Shown piece by piece: positions 9,315-16,948 of a DNA stretch of 64,000 nt. The translations under genes and the position numbers were made by a program. The first letter of the stretch is position 1; every line of letters begins with the position of its first letter. The DNA is from Arthrospira sp. PCC 9108 (GTDB lineage Bacteria > Cyanobacteriota > Cyanobacteriia > Cyanobacteriales > Microcoleaceae): assembly GCA_016745315.1 (NCBI GenBank), contig CP066886.1, forward strand, positions 2,015,501 to 2,079,500. The letters are read 5' to 3'. The notes beneath the pieces are model-generated. The model was not told the origin of the DNA and searched no databases. It saw only the letters and a program-made list of their open reading frames with translations.

Positions 9315-12017
9315 ATGAATATAGAGGCAGTTATGACTAATTTCAACATTTACTCTAGTAAATTTGGGCAATCAACCGATGACTTGCCAGAAGGTGAAGT
9401 TAATCTGTATTTAACTAATGAACGGATACAAGCAGTTATTGACTCCAATACTAATTTAGTCAAATTAACTCAGTTAACTTGGAATAATATTACTAATAAA
9501 CCTGGCACTTTCCCCACATCTACTCATTCCCATAGCTGGACTGAAATAACGTCCAAACCGTCTACGTTCGCGCCATCCGGTCACGGTCATCTATGGGGCG
9601 ACATCAGTAGTGCGCCTGCTACCGCAACACGGTTACCTACTTGGTCTGAAGTTACAAGTAAACCGACAACGTTTACTCCATCAGAACATACACATACTAT
9701 TGCAAATGTTACAGGACTTCAAGGTGCATTAGACGGTAAAGAGCCTACTTTTACCAAAAATACAGCATTTCATAAAAACTTCGGAACAACTACTGGAACT
9801 GTAACCGAAGGTAACGATGTCAGATTATCAAATGCTAGAACGCCAACTAGCCATACACACGGTAACATTAGCAATACCGGAACTATAGGTTCTACGGCTA
9901 ATTTACCGTTAATTACCACCACATTAGGCGCTGTTACTACGGTACTTTCGGTAGCACGGCAAATACATTTTGTCGTGGTGATGATAGCCGCCTTTCCACC
10001 AACCTAAGCTACACTACCGGGACAGCCCAAGGGACGGTAACAAGCAGTACCGGAACTAACGCTACTATTCCAGCAGCTACGACGAGCATCGCCGGTTTAT
10101 TAACTTCTGCTGATAAATATAAATTGAATGGAATAGCCGCAGGCGCACAAGTAAATGTAGCAACTAATTTAGGAGTAACAGCAGGAACTACAGCAGGTCC
10201 TGTAGTTACATCATCAACAGGAACTAATGTTACTTTACCTACAGCTAGTGCAACTAATTCAGGGATAATTACAACTGGGAATCAGACATGGACAGGAGTT
10301 AAAACATTTAATTCATTAATTACCGGGTCAATAAGTGGAAACGCCGGAACAGCAACAGCACTTCAAACAGCAAGAACAATCAATGGAACAAGTTTTAATG
10401 GAACAGCAAATATTACTACTGTAAACTGGGGAACTGCTCGGACTTTAACAATTGGTTCTACAGGCAAATCAGTAAACGGCTCTGGAAATGTAAGTTGGAG
10501 TTTAGCAGAAATTGGTGCTTTACCAAATCTTTCAATAACTGTAACAGGAGATTGGAATGATGTGTTAACAACAGGTTTTGCTCAAGGGAGTTCTCTTTTA
10601 AATCAAAGTCCGGGAAGTTCATGGCGTTTTTGTACTGTACAAAGACATAAGAATTCTGCGATTTCTCAAACAATGATACCTTTTGGAGGAGAAGATATTT
10701 ATCAAAGAAATCGTGTAAATGCAGTCTGGAGTAGCTGGCAACAATTAGCTTTTACAAGCTCTAATATTACAGGTAATGCAGCAACTGCAACCACGCTTCA
10801 AACTGCTAGAACAATTAATGGGACTTCGTTTAATGGTAGTGCCAATATAACAATAACTGCCAATACTCCTAATACATTAACAAATGGTACGGGATTAACT
10901 GGAAATAATTTTAATGGGAGTGCTGCAACAACATGGGCAGTTGCTTACGGCAAGCAGGCACAGCCTGTCAAGGTAATGATAGTAGATTATCTGACGCTAG
11001 GACTCCCACAACGCACACACATTCAAATATTACATTAACAGCAGGAGATGGTTGATCAGGAGGAGGAACTTTAGCAGCTAATAGAACAATTAATGTAGAT
11101 TCAACTGTAGTTAGAACTACAGGTAATCAAACTTTAACAGGAATTAAAACATTTAACATAACAAATAATCCAGTAACTTTTGCAACTAATGAAAGTTTTC
11201 CTGATGGAAATATGCTTATTGATTTTAATGTTTGGAGGGGGTTTGACATCCGCCGGATAGGAGATAATCCAATTACGGCTTTAGTACTAAATAGTAGAGT
11301 TGGAGCAAATAGCTGGGCGTTTTCTCATCAAGGGAATTATTCTATAGAATTAGAAGCAGATGCTAATCCTAGAGTATTTATATATCATGGTATTAATTTT
11401 CATCAAAGCGATGTTTGGCGAACTGCTCCTAGCGATAGATATTCAATACAATTATATAACGGGCAGACATATTTTATAAAGAGCTCAACTCTTTCATCAT
11501 CTGGAGTACATACTAGATTTAGAGTAGAACACACAAACGTATCTTTGATTAACGATAGTGGAGATTATGTTAAAGGTTCTTCGTATATTAGACTTAAAAC
11601 AGTTTGTGCTCAGAGTATTAATGGCTTAAATTTACTTAAAAAATTAAATGTAATTGAATTTCAATATAATGAGTTGGCAGCCATGGATTTTCTACACAAT
11701 AAACAAAAATAGGTTTAATCGCACAAGAGGTTCAACAGTCTTATCCTGATGCAGTTTAATTGGTTAAAAATGACCACACATATAGCCCTGAAGTTGACGA
11801 CAAAAACATAGATTATCTGACGATTCTTTATGAAACATTAGTTCCTTTATTAGTGGCAGGGATTCAATAATTATCCCCAAAATTAGAGGCACTAAGTAAA
11901 TCAACAGCATCTACAAATGTTAATATCAGTAATTTACCGACAAGCCCTACAGGTTTAAGTGTAGGTGATTTATGGTGTGACACGGATAACGATAATGTAA
12001 TCAAGCAGGTGAGATAA
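9315..12017 (+). pseudogene. tail/receptor-binding fibre with C-terminal S74 chaperone, broken
   Basis: The gene begins MNIEAVMTNFNIYSSKFGQ. It then shows repeats typical of phage fibres: WSEVTSKPTTFTP, DVRLSNARTPTSHTH, LQTARTINGTSFNG and TGNQTWTGVKTFN. The C-terminus carries a Peptidase_S74 intramolecular chaperone signature (IEFQYNELAAMDF, then GLIAQEVQQSYPDAV and DYLTILYETLVPLL), which trimerises and self-cleaves in fibre families. The full length would be about 900 residues. Frameshifts occur near 9945, 10950 and 11705. Stops occur at 11053 (TGA), 11757 (TAA) and 11870 (TAA). The real end is TAA at 12015-12017, overlapping the next ATG. Function: host-surface recognition by a virus-like particle; now certainly broken. 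Confidence 0.8.
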
Positions 12018-12373
12018 TGTCTAACAAATATGATATATCTGAAACTAATTGGTTTTTAGCTTACAACCAATACTTTATCAAAGAGGATGATACCCCACAC
12101 GGAAGTAAACAATTGCCAGATATATCAGGTAGTAAATTTGTGAGGATATTATTTGATGCAGACCAGGTTTCTATTTATTTGAAAATGGCAGGATGGTTAA
12201 AATTTTACACATACAATGATGTGAAGCAGAATATGATGGTTAAACGTGAAACTATTTGGCTAAATGAATATCAAATAATTGAATCACCACCATATAGTAA
12301 TTTTTACTCAATATTTGAACCCTGGGAGAGGATTAAATGGTTTACCCTTTATTTTTGGAGATTAATGCAATGA
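12017..12373 (+). CDS. unknown 118-residue protein downstream of the fibre
   Basis: The ATG overlaps the fibre stop (TAATG), so translation is coupled. The protein is rich in Tyr, Trp and Phe (ETNWFLAYNQYFIKEDD, EPWERIKWFTLYFW) and intact. It may be a fibre-assembly or capping protein, as small genes in this position often are. No family was recognised. The stop overlaps the next start (ATGA). Confidence 0.55.
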   Translation: MSNKYDISETNWFLAYNQYFIKEDDTPHGSKQLPDISGSKFVRILFDADQVSIYLKMAGWLKFYTYNDVKQNMMVKRETIWLNEYQIIESPPYSNFYSIFEPWERIKWFTLYFWRLMQ

Positions 12374-12624
12374 GTATAATAATACTAGAGGTTCTGTTAT
12401 TGATCACTGTTATTGTTTATTTGGGCATTGATTCATTGATAGGCAATAAAATAATTGAGTCTAAACTAGATTTAAACAATAAAAAGTTAGACATATTATT
12501 TGAGTTTTTGAAAAATTAGTTAGTTCAGATAGTTGGTAAAAAACAGTTAGAAGATAAAAAGCAATCACCCCATCTCCCAATCAACAGAGATGATATTGAT
12601 GATGATGGTTGGCGTAAACCCTAA
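12370..12624 (+). pseudogene. holin-like small membrane protein with internal amber
   Basis: The frame begins MSIIILEVLLLITVIVYLGI, one N-terminal membrane helix, followed by a charged helix. It meets TAG at 12517-12519 after FEFLKN, then stays open to TAA at 12622-12624 (ending DDIDDDGWRKP). The full form would be 84 residues. The TAG is one step from CAG (Gln). Size, membrane helix and end-of-operon position suit a holin or spanin-type lysis protein; this is inferred. Confidence 0.5.
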
Positions 12625-12670
12625 CACCTAACAGCTAACACCTAACAGCTACCCCAATAACTTAAATGGT

Positions 12671-12711
12671 CCCCTATGGTTTCTGACTATGGGGGTGTCT
12701 ATTTATTTTTT
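12671..12711 (+). terminator. probable terminator after the rightward operon
   Basis: CCCCTAT and ATGGGGG form an imperfect stem around an eleven-base loop, followed by TATTTATTTTTT. It lies about 50 bases after the end of the last rightward gene. Confidence 0.5.
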
Positions 12712-12879
12712 GGCTAACGGACTGTTGCAACGGACTGTTAAAAATTTATATGAATGCTTACCCTATCATGTCCAGATAATACCCAGAACTACTTTACCCC
12801 TAACAGATAGCTTTACCTACAACCTACGGCTAAGATTTTGGCTTAGGGTGTTTATTAGGGGTACTGGGTTTTGAACGAA

Positions 12880-13035
12880 ATGAATACCCCTATAAATTGG
12901 AGACTTGCTGAGGATTATGTAGGTATCAGCGAGAGATGACGAAACAAGTCACCAGTTGAAAAGTTGTTTGGGGGTATCGCTTCAGTATGTCATAGCCAGG
13001 TTAGTCGTGATTATGCGATCGCATTTTGTTGGTAG
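12880..13035 (+). pseudogene. short degenerate frame with TGA at codon 20
   Basis: MNTPINWRLAEDYVGISER is followed by TGA (12937-12939), and the frame then continues RNKSPVEKLFGGIAS to TAG at 13033. At 51 residues it may be a broken small regulator, since helix-turn-helix-like spacing is possible. It is too short to be sure it was ever a gene. Confidence 0.3.
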
Positions 13036-13105
13036 CGAGTAGGCTCCTCAAGATTTCACCAATAATCTGACTCCCATAGGGAACCAGGTAGGCGGTCTGA
13101 TATCT

Positions 13106-13140
13106 TTGTACATTGATAGGAGTATCGTTGTACATTGATA
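13106..13140. repeat. two direct repeats TTGTACATTGATA, 22-bp period
   Basis: The 13-bp sequence occurs at 13106-13118 and 13128-13140, exactly two helical turns apart. It is in the non-coding end of the element. Such spacing is typical of iterons or recombinase/regulator arm sites; which protein binds is unknown. Confidence 0.5.
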
Positions 13141-13238
13141 ACCTAGTGGGTTCCCCCTACGGCTACCTACGGCTATCGTGTTGACTTGGAAGCATATCCC
13201 CCCTAACCGAAACAAACACTCTTAGGGGTGCGACCGAT

Positions 13239-13295
13239 GTGATAGCAGTCAATGGTTCGTAACGAACCGATAGGCTTGCCATTGACTGCTATCAC
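13239..13295. repeat. 17-bp perfect hairpin at the element end
   Basis: GTGATAGCAGTCAATGG (13239-13255) is perfectly complementary to 13279-13295, with a 23-base loop. A second palindrome GGTTCGTAACGAACC overlaps the left arm and loop (13254-13268), and ACCGATAG in the loop pairs with CTATCGGT at 13308. These alternative pairings point to a structured DNA site (origin, transfer origin or excision site) or a structured RNA. There is no coding frame across it. Confidence 0.65.
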
Positions 13296-13334
13296 AAGGG
13301 AGTTACCCTATCGGTGTTTGGTTGGGGGGTGGTA

Positions 13335-13522
13335 TGGGTATTTGACAGATTGATTAAGTTGTGCTTATTGATTAACCCGTCAATAATTAAGATTTGTTGC
13401 TGAGGGATATGCGCTAATTGTCCCGTGTGCTAAGACTGAGTTGAGTGTATTTTGTGTGTGACGGTACGACTATCGGGTTAAGTAAATTCCCGCTATCGCC
13501 GTCAGGATAAGGAAATAGAAAA
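13335..13522. repeat. element-end module, repeated at 60.7 kb
   Basis: This segment contains TTGACAGATTGATTAAG and GATATGCGCTAATTGTCC. It matches the reverse complement of about 60687-60884 along its whole length, with scattered differences. In both places it begins directly at the 3' end of a tRNA-derived sequence (tRNA-Asp-like here, tRNA-CAU there). It is therefore best read as the conserved terminal module of a tRNA-targeting integrative element. There is no convincing gene in it. Confidence 0.7.
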
Positions 13523-13623
13523 AACGGGACTGACGGGGCTCGAACCCGTTTTATAGCCTATAACCCCTATTCTACCGTTACTCTAGTGCACTCAAAAGCG
13601 ATCGCACATTTAGGAGTTAGTGC
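13523..13623 (-). repeat. inverted repeat A with tRNA-Asp 3' end (att-like site)
   Basis: Read on the minus strand, this copy ends with a complete T-arm and acceptor 3' strand (ACGGG TTCGAGC CCCGT CAGTCCCG), as in bacterial tRNA-Asp. The anticodon and 5' half are absent. The 101 bp are about 90% identical to the inverted copy at 15090-15190. It is probably an attachment site of the adjacent integrase. Confidence 0.7.
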
Positions 13624-13630
13624 AAAGGAA

Positions 13631-13657
13631 AACCCCCTAGGTATTTAGCCTAGAGGG
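13631..13657 (-). terminator. terminator of the integrase gene
   Basis: The CCCCCTAGG / CCTAGAGGG arms form a hairpin just past the integrase stop. On the minus strand it is followed by TTTTCCTTT. Confidence 0.5.
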
Positions 13658-13682
13658 TATTGTGTTGTGGGTTTATTGGGGA

Positions 13683-15086
13683 TTAATCATCAAGCTGGTA
13701 AAGAGCTCTGATAATTGCCTTAACCTCTGGTAGGTCTGGATTAATGCCGATATTAATCAGGACTTGTTTCCCCATCTCTAGCGGTAATGGTTGCCTTTGA
13801 TGTCTTGTTAGGATGCCTAACTCTGTCGCAAGATGGCGACGTTTTTTGTACTTGCCATCATTAACTGACACCGAGTGACCAAACGAACGCGCTCTGATTT
13901 CCTGTGGTATCCCGTTCATCTCCCCTAGTTGGTTTCCAAGGTGTCGAAAGGCATAGGCTTGAGTTAGTCCCCAATTATGTCGTGATAACCAGTTGCGATG
14001 ATTATTATTAAACATTTTTGGATTTTTAGACTCAGTAACAGGTAGATAAACGTTATGAATCCCTAGGCGGTTAATTAGAACCTTGTCTTTACTCATTGGG
14101 ATAGCTAACCGCCAACCCGTTTTGGTACTGCCGCCAAAATTAGTAAACTCACCAATCACTAACACTAACTCAGTGTTATTGGGGTCTGAGATAGCCGGAA
14201 AAGTAATACCATCAATCTTAACTGGCTTAGTTAAATTTTGACCTGCTGCTACTTCAGACGGTCGTAATCCGTATAGGGTACACATTGCACTAACCCAACA
14301 CCAACCATCACGCGCATTATTGTCTACAGATGTTCTGTAGTCAGTGTTGCGTTTTTTATCTAACAAGCCTAGCAAGGTATCTAAATCTACACTTTGAGAC
14401 TCCGTAAATACTGTTTGGGTTGGGTCAATTTTTTCTAGCTTGTCCAGTGCTTTTTTGCAGCCAGCCCGTTCCGCTACCTGCCTTAACTTGTAATATCGGT
14501 CTTTAAAATCCTTGTGCCCCACCGGACTGCTACCGTCTTTTAATGGAGTATACAAGGCTTCTTTTATACCCTCCCAAGTGACGTAACTATCCCAGTCTGT
14601 AACTTTGTCAAATACATCTAAGAAACACCGTTTAAATGAAGCTCTGTCACTAGCCATATCGCGAGAGCGCTTCCGTTTAGTGTTCTTGTGTACCCCATTA
14701 AAGTAATCATCTTCCATCTCTTTAAACACTTGGCGATAGGTGATTAAGTCGTTTTCCAAAGGGGTTTTGTTTTCATCAAGGATAGTAGCCTTGTACCAGT
14801 CGAGCCATTCAGACACCGACTGAAATTGTCCGTCAAGGGATTTATGAACTAACCAGGCCTTATCAACGGCCTTACGGATACCCTCAAAAGTGAACTGACA
14901 ATTACATCCTCGCTGCTTACGCCCTCCCGTCTCCGGGTCAGTAGTGATGTCTAGCTGAATTGTCCCCCGGTTACGCTTAATCCTGACACCTTTGGGACAT
15001 TGTTTGCGGGATAGGTTGAAAAACTCAAGAATATCCTCAAAGCCTTGATATGTACCACTATGTGTACTGTTTGTACTTGCACTCAT
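13683..15086 (-). CDS. tyrosine-type site-specific integrase
   Basis: The protein is 467 residues and starts at ATG 15086, only four bases from inverted repeat B. The C-terminal catalytic domain shows Arg275 (LYGLRPSEVA), Lys322 (TKTGWRLAIP), Arg381-His382 (AYAFRHLGNQ), His404 (SFGHSVSVND) and a nucleophile candidate Tyr413 (GKYKK). The first His of the usual H-x-x-R box is Tyr378 here. The N-terminus (residues 1-230) is Lys/Arg-rich and would bind arm sites. It cuts and joins DNA for integration or excision of the element, probably at the tRNA-Asp-derived repeats on both sides. Unlike most genes to the left it is intact, so it may still be active or may have arrived later. Confidence 0.85.
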   Translation of the reverse strand: MSASTNSTHSGTYQGFEDILEFFNLSRKQCPKGVRIKRNRGTIQLDITTDPETGGRKQRGCNCQFTFEGIRKAVDKAWLVHKSLDGQFQSVSEWLDWYKATILDENKTPLENDLITYRQVFKEMEDDYFNGVHKNTKRKRSRDMASDRASFKRCFLDVFDKVTDWDSYVTWEGIKEALYTPLKDGSSPVGHKDFKDRYYKLRQVAERAGCKKALDKLEKIDPTQTVFTESQSVDLDTLLGLLDKKRNTDYRTSVDNNARDGWCWVSAMCTLYGLRPSEVAAGQNLTKPVKIDGITFPAISDPNNTELVLVIGEFTNFGGSTKTGWRLAIPMSKDKVLINRLGIHNVYLPVTESKNPKMFNNNHRNWLSRHNWGLTQAYAFRHLGNQLGEMNGIPQEIRARSFGHSVSVNDGKYKKRRHLATELGILTRHQRQPLPLEMGKQVLINIGINPDLPEVKAIIRALYQLDD

Positions 15087-15089
15087 TTG

Positions 15090-15190
15090 GCACTAACTCC
15101 TAAATGTGCGATCGCTTTCGAGCGCATTATAATGGCGGTAGAATAGGGGTTATAGGCTATAAAACGGGTTCGAGCCCCGTCAGTCCCGTT
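15090..15190 (+). repeat. inverted repeat B with tRNA-Asp 3' end (att-like site)
   Basis: This is the plus-strand partner of 13523-13623. The last 55 bp, including the tRNA-Asp T-arm and acceptor strand, are identical; the outer part differs at about ten positions. It lies immediately upstream of the integrase start and must overlap its promoter, so integration or excision here could switch integrase transcription. Confidence 0.7.
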
Positions 15191-15390
15191 CTAAATAATT
15201 AACAATTAATAATTAACAATTAATAATTAACAATTAATAATTAATGCTGCGCCGTTAATTGATGGATAAATAATTAAAGATTAACAATTAATAATTGATG
15301 CTGCCCCGTTGATTGATTTGTAAATAATTAACAATTAACAATTAACAATTAACAATTAATAATTAATGCTGCCCCGTTGATTGATTTCTG
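15191..15390. repeat. AT-rich short tandem repeats
   Basis: Runs of TTAACAATTAATAA-type units alternate with three copies of TGCTGC(C/G)CCGTTGATTGAT. This is the cyanobacterial short tandemly repeated (STRR) style. The rest of the gap to 15450 holds no gene. Confidence 0.6.
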
Positions 15391-15449
15391 GGAAGGCAAT
15401 GGGCAATGGGCGATGGCTGGGGATAAAATCATCAATGCGATCGCGCTTA

Positions 15450-16709
15450 TTATAGGTTTAATTCAAGCATTTTCTGGGATGCGATCGCTATGGCATCTTC
15501 ACGGGTGGATATTTGACCCTCAGCCTTAGCAATTTGTATCTCTTGGAGTAGATCCCCTAATAAGGGACTGGGAGAGAGTCCCAATTTTGCCATTAAGAGT
15601 TTCCCGCTAATGACGGGTTGGGGGTGAGCGATCGCATCATCGGGATTCAGATAATGGTTAATTAGGGTAGTAAACTCCTGTAGTGATGCTCCGGCGGCTA
15701 TGGACAGGACTACTAAGGCGGGGAAAAATTCCCCCACATTAGCAAATAGAAAATATTGTTGGCGTATGGATAGATCGGCTATGGGGGTGGGTTGTAGTTG
15801 CTGAAAGGTTCCCAGTAAAGCCAGAACTCCCCGGATCTCAACTCGGCTATATTTGAGGGTAATTAACTCGGCTTCGGCTTGGTCCCGATCCTCGCTGGTC
15901 ATGGTGGCTAATTTGGCGATCGCGAGTTGGGACATTTTAATGGTTTCCCGCACCGACTCGCTCAAGGGTTTGGCTAATGGTGGATAGGTTTGTGAGACGG
16001 CGGCGGCGACGTGATCAAGATTTTTGAGGCGATCGCATCTATCTCCCAAACTGCTAAACCAGGGGGAGATCAGACCGATTTTCCAGGCTTCAATTAATTT
16101 CGGCACTCCCAAGGGGGTATTGAGTAAATATCCTAACTCAGTGCGGATACGTTCTGCTGCTACCCGTGGTAATAAACTGGCTAAATCGGCGATCGTCTGT
16201 TTAGTTTCCGGTTCAATCACAAAGCCTAACTGCGCCGCCTGTCGATATCCCCGCAGCAACCGCAGGGGATCATCAGCTAAATTTTCCCGACTGATCATCC
16301 GCATCAGACCCTGTTTTAAGTCTTGTTGTCCCTGATAGGGGTCGAAAAAAGTTTTGGTTATGGGATGATAGGCGATCGTATTAATTGTAAAATCCCGCCG
16401 CCCTAGATCTACCTCTAAACTTCCTCCCTCAGCTTGAGCAAAATCTACTGTTACCCCTGGGAATACTACCCTAGCAATTTGTCGCTCCGCATCTAACAAC
16501 ACAAATCCGGCTTGATAATGGGAGGCGATGGTTTTGGCTGTGTTTACTGCTTCCGACAACACCACAAAATCTAAATCTAAATCACCCACAGCGCGACTCA
16601 ATAAGGCATCCCGCACCGCACCCCCGACTAAATAAGCTGATTCGGGTAGATTTTCTAAACCAAACGGCCAGTTTTCGGGAGATAATGGGGATGTAATAGC
16701 AGCAGACAT
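15450..16709 (-). CDS. cca: tRNA nucleotidyltransferase (CCA- or A-adding enzyme)
   Basis: This 419-residue class II nucleotidyltransferase has the head motif LVGGAVRDALL and the catalytic carboxylates of GDLDLDFVV (about residues 27-50). RRDFTINTIAY follows, then DDPLRLLRGYRQAAQLGF and AAERIRTEL, which make the nucleotide-recognition and neck parts. The enzyme matures the 3' end of tRNAs. Many cyanobacteria split CC-adding and A-adding between two enzymes, so the specificity cannot be read here. The gene is intact and next to a mobile hot spot. The C-terminal third is a helical tail and body of usual length. Confidence 0.88.
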   Translation of the reverse strand: MSAAITSPLSPENWPFGLENLPESAYLVGGAVRDALLSRAVGDLDLDFVVLSEAVNTAKTIASHYQAGFVLLDAERQIARVVFPGVTVDFAQAEGGSLEVDLGRRDFTINTIAYHPITKTFFDPYQGQQDLKQGLMRMISRENLADDPLRLLRGYRQAAQLGFVIEPETKQTIADLASLLPRVAAERIRTELGYLLNTPLGVPKLIEAWKIGLISPWFSSLGDRCDRLKNLDHVAAAVSQTYPPLAKPLSESVRETIKMSQLAIAKLATMTSEDRDQAEAELITLKYSRVEIRGVLALLGTFQQLQPTPIADLSIRQQYFLFANVGEFFPALVVLSIAAGASLQEFTTLINHYLNPDDAIAHPQPVISGKLLMAKLGLSPSPLLGDLLQEIQIAKAEGQISTREDAIAIASQKMLELNL

Positions 16710-16948
16710 ATAGCAAGCAATACCTATCTATAGAAGAATCCGCAGATCGCAAATAGTCAATCAAATTACCAAAGTCCACCAAGTTCAAGTGTTCAGATAA
16801 CGATAACTTTCTCAGGTGACTTTCTTGATGTTGCCGAAAGGGACTATTTTTGACAAAGCTCAGGATATGGGATTAGGGGTCGAGAATGGAGTCGCCTCCA
16901 TCCCCTCCCATTCAGAACCGTGCGTGAAAGTTTCCCTTCACACGGCTC

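Noticed and set aside
3928..12939. A recoded genetic code with all stops read as Gln/Trp
   Set aside because: Most genuine gene ends in the element use TAA, no suppressor tRNA is visible, and frameshifts coexist; decay explains it better.
13523..13623. A complete tRNA gene at 13.5 or 15.1 kb
   Set aside because: Only T-arm and acceptor 3' strand are present; no matching 5' acceptor GGGACTG or anticodon arm.
15191..15390. CRISPR array
   Set aside because: Units are short, AT-rich and without unique spacers or cas genes; simple tandem repeats.
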